Notes: generated from the sequence alone by a model not told the origin. DNA of 64,000 nt from VRUE01 sp963703895 (GCA_963703895.1 CAVPFX010000002.1:310001-374000); one strand, 5' to 3'; numbered from the stretch's first letter, positions 52,154 to 60,757 are shown. Made by a program: numbers and translations.

Positions 52154-52216
52154 TTCCTTCCTTTCATCCCGCGAAGCTATGCGCCTCCCGGGTCGTCAGC
52201 TGCTCCGGAGTGTCGC

Positions 52217-52269
52217 AGAGTGACAGTGACAGTGACTATTCGTATAGTCAAATTCGCATCTGTCACTCT
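52217..52269 (-). promoter_or_regulatory. Nested inverted repeats upstream of the AT-hook gene
   Basis: Outer arms agagtgacag (52217-52226) and ctgtcactct (52260-52269) are perfect. Inside is gactat-tcgt-atagtc (52234-52249), plus three tandem gtgaca-type units. The region is AT-rich compared with its surroundings and 64 nt from the start codon: a candidate operator or promoter region. Confidence 0.55.
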
Positions 52270-52305
52270 GGCCATTTGGATGAAGCTACCCAGCGAGCGG
52301 CGGTT

Positions 52306-53241
52306 TCAAGCAGTGCGTTGTGCCTGGCGTTCAGGTGAGATGCGCACCACATTCCAGGCCAATCCCAGTCGCTCCAAGGCTCCGATGATCAATGCGGAAG
52401 GGTCGATCTCCCAGCGACGCAAGCCGTGAACGGCAGAGCGGGGGAAAGCGTGGTGATTGTGATGCCACGACTCCCCCAGTGACGGCAGTGCCAGCCAGAA
52501 AACATTGGTCGAGCGGTCCTCGGTGAGAAACCGCCGCGTACCAAAGTAGTGGCATACCGAGTTGACGCTCCAAGTCACATGATGCACAAAGAAGATGCGC
52601 ACCAGTCCTCCCCAGAGCAACCCGGTAGCCGCCCCAGCGAGGGTGCCGCTGGCTACATAACCCGCGAGCGCGGGCAGCAGCAGAGTAAGTAGGACCAGGG
52701 GCACGAACTGACGGGCGATTAGTCGCATGCCCCGATCCTCGGATAGGTCGGCGGCGTAGCGCTTCCAGTCAGCGCGGCCCTGAGTAGACATCAACCAACC
52801 CGCGTGGGCGTGCCAGAGGCCAGCCGCGACGCCGCGCAGGCCACCCTGGTGGCCGATGTGCGGGCTGTGGGGGTCTCCCTCGCTATCTGTATGTGCGTGG
52901 TGCTTGCGGTGATCCGCGACCCAGGAGATCACCGGCCCCTGCACCGCCATCGAACCCAGTACGGCGAAGGTGTACTCGAGTGGCTTCGATGTCTGGAAGG
53001 AACGGTGAGTGAGCAGACGGTGGAAGCCAACGGTTATGCCAACGGCCGTGGCCAGGTACATCACCGCGGCGATGACAAGGTCAGTTGCGCTGACGACCTT
53101 GTTCCAGAGCAGCACCACCGCGGCGAGCGTGGCAAGGAAGGGAATGACTACGGCGCCCAGGTTGGCGACCTTCTCGGTTCGGCTCATCTCGTGCATATAG
53201 GGCAACTTACGCTGCTCAAAGAGATAAGAACTAGACTTCAT
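52306..53241 (-). CDS. Acyl-CoA (delta-9 type) fatty acid desaturase
   Basis: 311 residues, ATG. It is a membrane di-iron desaturase introducing a double bond into acyl chains. The three histidine boxes are complete: HRLLTHRSF (about 74-80), HRKHHAHTD (about 110-118) and HHNHHAF (about 262-268). Four hydrophobic segments surround them. GC content is lower than that of the neighbours. It is divergent from a PucR-type regulator, with only 32 bp between starts, so that regulator probably controls membrane unsaturation. Confidence 0.93.
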   Translation of the reverse strand: MKSSSYLFEQRKLPYMHEMSRTEKVANLGAVVIPFLATLAAVVLLWNKVVSATDLVIAAVMYLATAVGITVGFHRLLTHRSFQTSKPLEYTFAVLGSMAVQGPVISWVADHRKHHAHTDSEGDPHSPHIGHQGGLRGVAAGLWHAHAGWLMSTQGRADWKRYAADLSEDRGMRLIARQFVPLVLLTLLLPALAGYVASGTLAGAATGLLWGGLVRIFFVHHVTWSVNSVCHYFGTRRFLTEDRSTNVFWLALPSLGESWHHNHHAFPRSAVHGLRRWEIDPSALIIGALERLGLAWNVVRISPERQAQRTA

Positions 53242-53252
53242 GCCAATATTTG

Positions 53253-53283
53253 TCGTAATATTTTGTCATCTAAATGACAAAAT
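53253..53283. promoter_or_regulatory. Divergent promoter/operator between desaturase and pucR-type gene
   Basis: Perfect 10-bp arms attttgtcat (53260-53269) and atgacaaaat (53274-53283) with a 4-nt spacer. The right arm contains the ATG of the regulator. An overlapping aatattt...aatatt pair lies at about 53246-53261, giving TAATAT as a possible -10 box. The 32-bp gap must serve both genes, so the regulator probably binds here. Confidence 0.7.
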
Positions 53284-54452
53284 CTCTAGAATCTGAGCCC
53301 TGGCGCAGCCTCCCTGGCGCGGTCGCCGACTTGATCGAGCCGGAGCTCGGGGCCGTGACCGCCGAGATTCTCGAGACGATCGCCCGCGAGGTGCCCGAGT
53401 ACGCCCGGCCGCTGGAGGGTCGCTTTGGCCGCGGAATTCGCACCGGCGTCGGTGAGGCACTCAATCAATTCGTCGCCCTGATTCGCGATCCCGACGCCGG
53501 GCGCGGCTTGGGCCGCGAGGTCTACTTGGCCCTGGGCCGAGGGGAGTTGCGCCAGGGGCGCACGCTCGACTCCCTGCAGGCCGCCTACCGGGTTGGCGCC
53601 CGCGTCGCCTGGCGCCGCCTTGCCCGGGTCGGCCGCGAGGCCGAGCTCGATTCTGAGGTGCTGAGTCTGCTCGCCGAGGCGATCTTCGCCTACATCGACG
53701 AGCTTTCCGCCGACTCGGTCGAGGGCTACGCGGAGGCGCAGTCGGAGGAAGATGACCTGCGCCGCCGCCGCCACCACGAGCTGGTCGCCTTGCTCATGCG
53801 CGAACCCCCTGCCGAAACCGGCGACGTTCGCGCCGCGGCGCGGGCAGCGGGCTGGAAGCTGCCACGGGAGCTGGCGGCGCTTGCCTGTGGACAGGATGAC
53901 CTCGCGCAGATCCTCCGCCGCCTTCCCGCCGACACCCTGAGCACGAGCTTCGACGAGCTCGGCTGCGTGCTGGTTCCAGATCCGACCGGTCCCGGCCGGC
54001 GGGAGGAGATCGAGCGCGCGGCGGGCAAACGGAGGTCCGCGCTTGGCCCGCCAGTGGGCCTCGACCTTGCCCGTGAGTCCTGGCAGCTGGCAAAGAGCGG
54101 CCTGCGAGCGCTCGAGTCGGGCGCCGCGTCAGCCAACGGCCTATTCAGGTCGGAGGAGCGCCTCGCCGACCTGCTCTTGCTTGAGGGTCGGGCCCTGGCG
54201 ACGAGGATCGCCGCCCGTCGTCTCGCACCTTTTGAGTCGCTGACGCCGAACGCCCACGAGCGGATGCGGGAGACAGCACTCGCCTTCGTGCGCCAGCGCG
54301 GCAACTCGGTGGAGATGGCGGCGGAACTGCACATCCACCCCCAGACCGCCCGCTACCGCCTCGCCCGCCTGCGCGAGCTGCTCGGCGACCGGCTCGAGGA
54401 CCCCGACGCCCGCTTCGAGCTCGAGATCGCCCTCCGCACCACGGCCCCCTAG
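53274..54452 (+). CDS. PucR-type transcriptional regulator
   Basis: 392 residues, ATG inside the operator-like inverted repeat, so the mRNA is probably leaderless. N-terminal helical sensor region (ETIAREVPEYARPLEGRFGRGIR; LGRGELRQGRTLDSLQAAYRVGARVAWR), a middle GGDEF-like fold remnant, and the PucR C-terminal helix-turn-helix with RETALAFVRQRGNSVEMAAELHIHPQTARYRLARLRELLGDRLEDPDARFELEIAL. Divergent orientation suggests control of the desaturase. Its stop is followed after 2 nt by family A palindrome copy 3. Confidence 0.9.
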   Translation: MTKSLESEPWRSLPGAVADLIEPELGAVTAEILETIAREVPEYARPLEGRFGRGIRTGVGEALNQFVALIRDPDAGRGLGREVYLALGRGELRQGRTLDSLQAAYRVGARVAWRRLARVGREAELDSEVLSLLAEAIFAYIDELSADSVEGYAEAQSEEDDLRRRRHHELVALLMREPPAETGDVRAAARAAGWKLPRELAALACGQDDLAQILRRLPADTLSTSFDELGCVLVPDPTGPGRREEIERAAGKRRSALGPPVGLDLARESWQLAKSGLRALESGAASANGLFRSEERLADLLLLEGRALATRIAARRLAPFESLTPNAHERMRETALAFVRQRGNSVEMAAELHIHPQTARYRLARLRELLGDRLEDPDARFELEIALRTTAP

Positions 54453-54454
54453 CT

Positions 54455-54499
54455 TCCGGTGCGCTTTATGGACCCATGCGGTGCATAAAGCGCACCGGA
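54455..54499. repeat. Palindrome family A, copy 3 (after pucR-type gene)
   Basis: Perfect 16-bp arms tccggtgcgctttatg (54455-54470) and cataaagcgcaccgga (54484-54499), 13-nt loop. It starts within 3 nt of the stop codon and lies between convergent genes. It shares the ggaccca loop block and the gcataaagcgcaccgga arm with copy 1. Confidence 0.9.
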
Positions 54500-54553
54500 G
54501 CGACGGCGCAAGCCGCGGAGGCGCCCGGGGCGCCAGGTCGCGAGGAGCGACGG

Positions 54554-55180
54554 CTAGCGGTTGCGCTTGCGCGGCAGCGTGCGGAAGACGACGTCCCAGA
54601 TCGGCGAGGAGACGCCGTAGCCGTAGCGGTGGTCCTGGAAGTGGTGGCGCATGTGCTGCTCGCGCAGGCGCTTGCCGAACTCGGACTTGGGGACGAAGTG
54701 GTGCACGTAGTAGTGCGTGTAGTCGTAGAAGAGGTAGCCGAGGATGAAGCCGGCGAAGAGCGGATAGGTGGCCGGCGTACCGAAGATCAGCGTGAAGGCG
54801 AAGAAGAAGAGTGCCGCCAGTGGGATCGCCACCGCGGGGGGCATGACAAGGCGCAACTTGTCGTTGGGATGGTCGTGGTGAATGCCGTGGATGATGAAGT
54901 GCATGCGCCGGCCGAAGGCGTTGTCGGGCTGCCAGTGGAAGACGAGCCGGTGCAGCCAGTACTCGGTCAGGGTCCAGATGCCGACCCCGCCGAGGCTGAG
55001 CAGAAGCAGCTGCCAGACCGCGTAGCCACGGCTGGCGCCGAGCCACTCCATCGCGATCACCACGGGCACGAAGACGATCGCGGGGATCGAGGGGTGCACC
55101 CGCGAGAAGAAGTTGAGGAAGTCGCTCTCGAACAGCTGCGGCGAGGCGGCGAGCTTGTCGGTCCTGCTGGAAGACTCCAT
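54554..55180 (-). CDS. Fatty acid 2-hydroxylase/sterol desaturase-like enzyme
   Basis: 208 residues from ATG 55180; GTG 55285 would add 35 residues. A di-iron membrane hydroxylase with the expected histidine clusters: EYWLHRLVFHW, HGIHHDHPND, YDYTHYYVHHF and EQHMRHHFQDH. Three to four hydrophobic segments are present (about 30-50, 55-70, 105-145). It probably hydroxylates fatty acyl chains of membrane lipids. The nearby desaturase makes a small lipid-modification neighbourhood. The 137 bp upstream show no clear promoter. Confidence 0.88.
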   Translation of the reverse strand: MESSSRTDKLAASPQLFESDFLNFFSRVHPSIPAIVFVPVVIAMEWLGASRGYAVWQLLLLSLGGVGIWTLTEYWLHRLVFHWQPDNAFGRRMHFIIHGIHHDHPNDKLRLVMPPAVAIPLAALFFFAFTLIFGTPATYPLFAGFILGYLFYDYTHYYVHHFVPKSEFGKRLREQHMRHHFQDHRYGYGVSSPIWDVVFRTLPRKRNR

Positions 55181-55317
55181 CCGGGGCCGAATGGTAGCGC
55201 TGGGCACCACCGGCTCCCGCAAGACGCGGGGAACCTGTGACGAGACTGTGTCAAGAACGTTGCGCTTTGCGGAATTGAGCCTCACGAAAGAGTCACGGCA
55301 ATGGCAATATCGCCGTC

Positions 55318-55512
55318 GTGCCGCGCAAGCAGAAAAAACCGAGCTGCGAGGACTGCTACTTCCAGAAGAACCTCCTCTGCGCGCTTGAGCTCGACGAGCC
55401 GTGCGCGACCTTCCGGCCCAACCGGCCCGAGGGGCTGGTGCCGCCGAAGCAGCCCGTGCTGCTCATGAGGCCCCCTCGCTGGGCGTCTCAGGCACAAGCT
55501 CAGACCGCGTAG
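55318..55512 (+). CDS. Small Cys-rich protein of unknown function
   Basis: 64 residues, GTG start. Four Cys lie in the first 30 residues (SCEDCYFQKNLLCALELDEPC), spaced C-x2-C-x8-C-x7-C, suggesting a small metal-binding knuckle. The rest is Pro/Arg-rich. No ribosome site is evident. The stop codon lies inside the left arm of a palindrome (55506-55615). Composition fits a real gene, but the short length leaves doubt. Confidence 0.5.
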   Translation: MPRKQKKPSCEDCYFQKNLLCALELDEPCATFRPNRPEGLVPPKQPVLLMRPPRWASQAQAQTA

Positions 55513-55615
55513 CGCGGCGGGTCCTGTCGCCGTTTTGGTGCCACCATCCTGCGGGGGCGGCTGCGCCGCCTCCTCGGACGGTCCCCCAAAACCGCGCCAC
55601 CCGCCGCGAGACGCG
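55506..55615. repeat. Imperfect long inverted repeat after the small Cys-rich gene
   Basis: Arms cgcgtagcgcggcggg (55506-55521) and cccgccgcgagacgcg (55600-55615) pair with two mismatches. Continuing inward, gtcgccgttttgg (about 55525-55537) pairs with ccaaaaccgcgcc (about 55586-55598), and the centre has ggcgg-ctgcg-ccgcc. The element overlaps the stop codon. It occupies most of the 126-bp gap before hsp20. Confidence 0.7.
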
Positions 55616-55638
55616 TAGCTGGCTAATGTTCTGACTCG

Positions 55639-56034
55639 ATGCCGGAGCGGGATCTATATGCGTGGGCACGGACTACATACGTCTCGCGCAGGAGCAGGGG
55701 ATTTACTCCCAACGTGGATGTCTATTACTGCGGGGATCCGCAGCGGGCGGTTGTGAAGGTCGACCTTGCAGGCGTTGAGTTGGATGAGGTTGGGATCGAG
55801 GTGGGGACTCGGCAGTTGGCGATCGTCGGCGAGCGGCAGGTGCAGGAGACCGAGGGGCGGGTCTATCAGCAGGTCGAGATTCCCTCGGGCCCCTTTCGGC
55901 GGGTGGTCGAGCTGCAGGTCGACGTCGACGCCGAGCGGGCCAAGGCGACCTACGAAGACGGTGTGCTGAGGATCGAGCTGCCGCTGCGCGACCCGGCCGA
56001 GACGACTCGCCGGGTCCCGATCGGGAGGGATTAG
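55639..56034 (+). CDS. Hsp20/alpha-crystallin small heat-shock protein
   Basis: 131 residues, ATG. The alpha-crystallin domain is complete: PNVDVYYCGDPQRAVVKVDLAGVELDEVGIEV, IVGERQ, QQVEIPSGPFRRVVEL and the DGVLRIELPL strand. N- and C-terminal arms are short. It acts as an ATP-independent holdase in the cytosol. lon follows, giving a protein-quality-control pair. No CIRCE or HAIR repeat was found upstream. The stop is directly followed by the 163-bp family C palindrome. Confidence 0.93.
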   Translation: MPERDLYAWARTTYVSRRSRGFTPNVDVYYCGDPQRAVVKVDLAGVELDEVGIEVGTRQLAIVGERQVQETEGRVYQQVEIPSGPFRRVVELQVDVDAERAKATYEDGVLRIELPLRDPAETTRRVPIGRD

Positions 56035-56196
56035 GAGTGGCTGGGGGAACCCCCGCACGCGTCCGGCGGCGGCGGACGCTGCGCGGTACGGCGTCCTCAG
56101 TCGGCCGAATAGCGCTGCTATTCGGCCTTCCTGCGTCCTTGTCCCGCTTGGTCCGGCGCTCACCGGCCCACGCACGCGGGTTCCCCCAGCCACTCC
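56034..56196. repeat. Palindrome family C, copy 1 (hsp20/lon)
   Basis: 163-bp structure whose arms pair over most of 80 nt. The outer block ggagtggctgggggaaccc (56034-56052) pairs perfectly with 56178-56196. The innermost ggccgaatag (56103-56112) pairs with ctattcggcc (56118-56127) around a 5-nt loop. Between lie the conserved blocks cggcgtcctcagtcg (56089-56103) and cctgcgtccttgtcccgctt (56130-56149). It starts on the last base of the hsp20 stop codon. Confidence 0.9.
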
Positions 56197-56224
56197 TGGT
56201 GCCGACCCACGGGAGGCGGGACTG

Positions 56225-58615
56225 ATGGAGGGCAGCCCCGTGCTCGAGGTGGTCGACTCCTTCGATGCCGAGGACGCAATCCGCGCCTCCGAGCCGCTTC
56301 CCGACGCGCTGCCGGTGCTGCCGCTGCGCGAGACCGTCACCTTCCCCGAGACCCTGACCCCACTGGCCGTCGGCCAGGAGCGCTCGATCAAGCTGGTCGA
56401 TGACGTGCTCGGCGCCAACCGGATGCTGGCGATGGTCGCCGCCCTCGATTCCGAGAACGAGGAGCCCGGGCCCAAGGACCTGCACCAGGTTGGCGTCGTC
56501 GGCGTCGTCGCCCGCATGCTCAAGGTGCCCGACGGCACGCTGCGGATCCTCGTCCAGGGCACGCAGCGGGTCCAGCTCGGCCCCTACGTCGCCGAGCAGC
56601 CTTACCTAGTGGCCCGGATCGCCGAGCTGCCCGACGTCGTCGACGAGGGGCCGGAGCTGGAGGCGCTGACCCGCAACGTGCAGCGCACCTTCTCCGAGAT
56701 CATCGAGCAGATTCCCTACCTGCCCGAGGAGCTGCAGATGGCGGTCGCCAACCTCGACGATCCGGCCGCCCTCGCCCACCTGATCGGTGGCACCCTGCGC
56801 ATCTCGGTTGAGGAGAAGCAGCAGCTTCTGGAAGAGGTCTCGGTGGTCGCCCGCCTGCGCCACCTCTCTCAGATCCTCGCCCGCGAGCTCGAGGTCGTCC
56901 AGCTCGGCACCCAGATCCAGTCCCAGGTGCAGTCGGAGATCGACAAGGGCCAGCGCGAGTTCTTCCTGCGCCAGCAGTTGAAAGCGATCCAGGATGAGCT
57001 GGGGGAGGGGGACGAGCAGCAGGCCGAAGTCAACGAACTGCGCGAGAAAATCGAGGCGGCGAAACTTCCCGAGCACGCCCAGAAGGCCGCCGACCGCGAG
57101 CTTTCGCGGCTGGAGAAACTCCCCCCGGCCGCCGCCGAGCACGGCGTCATCCGCACTTACCTCGAGTGGCTGACCGAGCTGCCCTGGTCGGCCGAGACCG
57201 AAGACAACCTCGACATCGCCCACGCCCGCGAGATCCTCGACGCCGATCACTACGACCTGGAGAAAGTCAAGGACCGCATCCTCGAGTACCTGGCGGTGCG
57301 CAAGCTCAAACCGGACTCGCCCGGGCCGATCCTCTGCTTCGTCGGCCCGCCCGGCGTCGGCAAGACCAGCCTCGGCCGCTCGATCGCCAGGGCGCTGGGG
57401 CGCGAGTTCGAGCGCATCTCGGTCGGCGGCGTCCGCGACGAGGCCGAGATCCGTGGCCACCGCCGCACCTACATCGGCGCCCTCCCCGGTGCGATCGTGC
57501 GCGCCCTGCGCGACGCCGGCTCGCGCAACCCCGTCTTCATGATCGACGAGATCGACAAGATGGGCGCCGACTTCCGCGGCGATCCCGCCTCGGCGATGCT
57601 CGAGGTGCTCGATCCGGCCCAGAACGACTCCTTCCGCGACCACTACCTCGACCTCGAGTTCGACCTCTCCGAGGTGATGTTCATCGCCACCGCGAACATC
57701 CTCGACACGATCCCCGGCCCGCTGCAGGACCGGATGGAGACGATCGAGCTGGCCGGCTACACGCTCGAAGAGAAGAAGCACATCGCTCGCCGCTACCTGG
57801 TGCCGCGCCAGATCGAGGCCAACGGCCTCAAGCCCTCCCAGATCGAGTTCGCCGACCCGGCCCTGGTCGCGATCGTCGAGGAGTACACGCGCGAGGCCGG
57901 GGTGCGCAACCTTGAGCGCCAGATCGGCACGGTCTGCCGCAAAGTCGCCCGCGAAGTTGCCGAGAGCAAGGGCAAGAAGAAAAAAGGCAAGGCGAGGATC
58001 TCGGCCAAACGGGCCCGCGAGCTGCTCGGCCGCCGCCGCGTCTTCGCCGAGCAACGGCGGCGGACCAAAGACCCGGGGGTCGCGACTGGCCTGGCCTGGA
58101 CCCCGACCGGCGGCGACGTGCTCTTCATCGAGGCGACCTCGATGCCCGGCTCCGGCCAGTTGACGATCACCGGTCAGCTCGGCGACGTGATGAAGGAGTC
58201 AGCGCAGGCGGCGCTTTCCTACGTGCGCGGTCACTGGGGCGAGGTGGCCCCCGACCTCGGTGAGGACTGGTTCGCCAAGCACGACATCCACGTTCACGTG
58301 CCCGCCGGGGCGGTGCCCAAGGACGGGCCCTCCGCTGGCGTCGCGATGACCGTGGCGCTCTCCTCCCTGATTAGCGGCCGCCCCGTTCGCAACGATGTGG
58401 CGATGACCGGCGAGGTAACCCTGACCGGCCAGGTGCTGCCGATCGGCGGCTTGAAGGAGAAGTCGCTGGCGGCGCAGCGGGCCGGCATCAAGCGGGTGCT
58501 GGTGCCGCAGCGAAACGAAGGCGACGTGGCCGAGATCCCCGAGCACGAGCGCAGTGAGTTGGAGTTCGTCTACGTCGACGAGGTCTCCAAGGCGATCGAC
58601 GCGGCGCTCGCCTAA
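56225..58615 (+). CDS. lon: ATP-dependent protease Lon
   Basis: 796 residues; ATG preceded by GGGAGGCGGG. Domains in order: N-terminal substrate-binding domain (LPVLPLRETVTFPETLTPLAVG, to about 200), coiled helical region, AAA+ ATPase with Walker A GPPGVGKTS (about 376-384) and Walker B VFMIDEIDKMG, and the C-terminal protease with Ser in PKDGPSAGVAMT and Lys in IGGLKEKSLAA. All catalytic residues are present. Length is normal. The gene follows hsp20 and is followed after 3 nt by a GT39-like gene. Confidence 0.97.
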   Translation: MEGSPVLEVVDSFDAEDAIRASEPLPDALPVLPLRETVTFPETLTPLAVGQERSIKLVDDVLGANRMLAMVAALDSENEEPGPKDLHQVGVVGVVARMLKVPDGTLRILVQGTQRVQLGPYVAEQPYLVARIAELPDVVDEGPELEALTRNVQRTFSEIIEQIPYLPEELQMAVANLDDPAALAHLIGGTLRISVEEKQQLLEEVSVVARLRHLSQILARELEVVQLGTQIQSQVQSEIDKGQREFFLRQQLKAIQDELGEGDEQQAEVNELREKIEAAKLPEHAQKAADRELSRLEKLPPAAAEHGVIRTYLEWLTELPWSAETEDNLDIAHAREILDADHYDLEKVKDRILEYLAVRKLKPDSPGPILCFVGPPGVGKTSLGRSIARALGREFERISVGGVRDEAEIRGHRRTYIGALPGAIVRALRDAGSRNPVFMIDEIDKMGADFRGDPASAMLEVLDPAQNDSFRDHYLDLEFDLSEVMFIATANILDTIPGPLQDRMETIELAGYTLEEKKHIARRYLVPRQIEANGLKPSQIEFADPALVAIVEEYTREAGVRNLERQIGTVCRKVAREVAESKGKKKKGKARISAKRARELLGRRRVFAEQRRRTKDPGVATGLAWTPTGGDVLFIEATSMPGSGQLTITGQLGDVMKESAQAALSYVRGHWGEVAPDLGEDWFAKHDIHVHVPAGAVPKDGPSAGVAMTVALSSLISGRPVRNDVAMTGEVTLTGQVLPIGGLKEKSLAAQRAGIKRVLVPQRNEGDVAEIPEHERSELEFVYVDEVSKAIDAALA

Positions 58616-58618
58616 GCG

Positions 58619-60169
58619 ATGGAGGCCGCTGGCGCGCTGCGCAGGAGCAGCTTCTCGACCTACCTGGAAGCGATCGGAGCGATGCTGCGCTCGCGCTCGC
58701 GCACCTTCTGGATCGTCGCCGGGCTCACCCTCCTTGCCGGTGTGCTGCGCTTCGCCACGCTCGGGGTGCAGAGCTACCACCACGACGAGATCGTCACCGC
58801 CAGCCGCATCCTGCGCGACGGCTTCTGGCACGCGATGGACGCGGTCGGCTTCAGCGAGTCGGCGCCGCCGTTCTACTACGCCGTCGCCTGGTTCTGGACG
58901 CAGCTGACCGGGACCGGCGAGGTCGGGCTGCGCTCGGTCTCGGCCGTCGCCGGCGTAGCCACGGTTCCGGTTGCCTACCTGCTCGGGGCCGAGCTGAGCA
59001 GCCGTCGCGCCGGGATAGTCGCCGCGGCGCTGGTTGCGGTCAACCCGATGCTGGTCTGGTACTCGCAGGAGGCGCGCGCCTACTCGCTGTTTGTCCTGCT
59101 TACGGCGCTCGCGCTGCTCTATTTCGTCAGGGCCCTCGACCGCGGGCGCCGGCGCGACTCGATCGCCTGGGGGATCGTCTCGGCCCTTGCCCTCGCCACC
59201 CACTACTTTGCCGCCTTCCCGATTGCCGCTGAGGCGTTCTGGTTGCTGCGGCGCCGGGGCAGGGCAAGCGGTGGTGCCTTTCCGGGCCTCTGGATCGCCG
59301 CTGGCGCCGGCTTGCTGCTGGCGCCGCTGGTCGTGCACCAAGCGTCCTTTGCCCACGCCGAATGGATCAGCGGCAACAGCCTCGGACACCGGCTCTGGGA
59401 GACCGGGCTGACCTTCGTCCTGGGGGAGACGGGCGACATCATCGCCCAGCCCGAGCACCCGCTGCTGATGCTCGTCCCGGCGCTGGCCGCGATCGCGGGC
59501 CTGGTGCTCGTCGTCGTTCGCGGCTCCGCCCGCGAGCACCGTGCCGCGGGCATCCCGCTGGCCCTTGCCGCGGTGACGGTGGTGGTGCCGCTCGTCATCG
59601 GCCTGCTCGACGCGAGCAAGGACTACGTGCTCGCTCGCAACCTCCTGCCCGCCCTGGTGCCTTTGCTGGTCGCCGTAGGCGTGGGCTTCACCTTGCCCCA
59701 GGCGCGCCGCCGCGGCGCCGCTCTCGCCGCGATCTTGATCGCTTACTCGCTCGGCTTCTCGGTCTGGGCGAGTCTCTCGCCGGCCCTGCAGCGGCCCAAC
59801 TGGGAGTCGGTCGCCAGCGCGATCGGCGAGCCGACGGTGCCACGGGCGATGGTCACCTGGACCCTGGGCCACGCATCGCTGCGTTACTACCTCTCGACCG
59901 GCTCTTTCCAGGTGCGCCCCTCCGAAGGCTTCGAGTGGTCGGTGGGAGAAATAGATTTCATCTCCGACGGGCCGGCGCCGCCACCCCCGGCGCGCCTCTT
60001 TGGTCCCGGGTTTCGCGAAGTTGGTTACGAGAAGGTCGGGCGGCTCTACGTGCGGCGCTTCGCCACGCCCGGTCCCGAGCTGAGGCCGCTGCGCTTGCGC
60101 GCGATCCGCGATGCCGAGCTTGGCTTCCGCACCAACGGGGTATTGCTTGACGGCATCGGGCCGGGCTGA
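58619..60169 (+). CDS. GT39-like membrane glycosyltransferase
   Basis: 516 residues, ATG 3 nt after the lon stop. About 10-11 hydrophobic segments. The first outer loop has VQSYHHDEIVTASRILRDG with the acidic residue typical of GT-C enzymes, and PMLVWYSQEARAYSLFVLL is a common motif of this actinobacterial group. The C-terminal 130 residues are a soluble outer domain. It would transfer a sugar from a polyprenyl carrier to an unknown acceptor at the cell surface. Its stop is directly followed by family C copy 2. Confidence 0.85.
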   Translation: MEAAGALRRSSFSTYLEAIGAMLRSRSRTFWIVAGLTLLAGVLRFATLGVQSYHHDEIVTASRILRDGFWHAMDAVGFSESAPPFYYAVAWFWTQLTGTGEVGLRSVSAVAGVATVPVAYLLGAELSSRRAGIVAAALVAVNPMLVWYSQEARAYSLFVLLTALALLYFVRALDRGRRRDSIAWGIVSALALATHYFAAFPIAAEAFWLLRRRGRASGGAFPGLWIAAGAGLLLAPLVVHQASFAHAEWISGNSLGHRLWETGLTFVLGETGDIIAQPEHPLLMLVPALAAIAGLVLVVVRGSAREHRAAGIPLALAAVTVVVPLVIGLLDASKDYVLARNLLPALVPLLVAVGVGFTLPQARRRGAALAAILIAYSLGFSVWASLSPALQRPNWESVASAIGEPTVPRAMVTWTLGHASLRYYLSTGSFQVRPSEGFEWSVGEIDFISDGPAPPPPARLFGPGFREVGYEKVGRLYVRRFATPGPELRPLRLRAIRDAELGFRTNGVLLDGIGPG

Positions 60170-60272
60170 GGTGGACGCACCTGGCCGGCGCATAGCGGCG
60201 TCCTCGGTCGCTCGCGTGCGGAGCACGCCACGCTCCCTGCGTCCTTGCTCTGCTTGACCACGCGCGCCCACC
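60170..60272. repeat. Palindrome family C, copy 2
   Basis: 103-bp structure starting on the first base after the stop codon. Outer blocks ggtggacgcacctggcc and (reverse) ggtgggcgcgcgtggtc pair imperfectly; the core gcgtgc-gga-gcacgc (60214-60228) is perfect. It shares cggcgtcctcggtcg (60196-60210) and cctgcgtccttgctctgctt (60236-60255) with copy 1, but the outer arms and centre differ. Confidence 0.82.
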
Positions 60273-60322
60273 AGCCGCTGGTTATCCTGAATACACCCGG
60301 AGAAATCCAGCGAGGAGAAGGC

Positions 60323-60748
60323 ATGAGCAAGACCAAGGCGACTCAGGCCGCCGATCTTTACTCGACCGCACGCGAGAACCCCTACGTGCAGCGTCTGATT
60401 GAGGACGAAGAACTGCGCGACAGCCTCAAGAACGCGTTTGAAGCAGCGAAGGGCGCCTACGGCCGGGCGACCAGCAACGGCAGCGCGGTCAAGGCCGTAA
60501 CCAGCGACAAGAAGGTGCAGCGTGACCTCAAGGTCGCGGCGGAGAACCTGCGCGACGCCTCCGAGTCCTTCCGGGCGCCGAAGAAGCGCAAGAAGAGCCG
60601 CCTCGGTCGCATCGTTCTGCTCGGCCTGGTCGGTGCCGCCGTGGCCCTGATCCTCAGTGAGGATGCCCGCAAGACCGTGCTCGACGCTCTCTTTGGCGCC
60701 GAGGAGGAGTTTGAGTACACCAGCACCACCTCAATCAACGGTTCCTGA
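60323..60748 (+). CDS. Small membrane-associated protein of unknown function
   Basis: 141 residues from ATG 60323, which has GAGGAGAAGGC upstream. The first 90 residues are helical and charged (LIEDEELRDSLKNAFEAAKGAYGR; VQRDLKVAAENLRDASESF). A Lys-rich patch (KKRKKSRLGR) precedes one TM helix (IVLLGLVGAAVALILS), then a short acidic tail. The topology is probably N-in, with the helical part in the cytosol. I do not recognise a family. A GC hairpin (60758-60780) follows. Confidence 0.7.
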   Translation: MSKTKATQAADLYSTARENPYVQRLIEDEELRDSLKNAFEAAKGAYGRATSNGSAVKAVTSDKKVQRDLKVAAENLRDASESFRAPKKRKKSRLGRIVLLGLVGAAVALILSEDARKTVLDALFGAEEEFEYTSTTSINGS

Positions 60749-60757
60749 TTTGGCAGT

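Noticed and set aside
55513..55638. CIRCE or HAIR heat-shock operator before hsp20
   Set aside because: No TTAGCACTC-N9-GAGTGCTAA or CTTGAGT/ACTCAAG pattern; the gap is filled by an unrelated GC palindrome.
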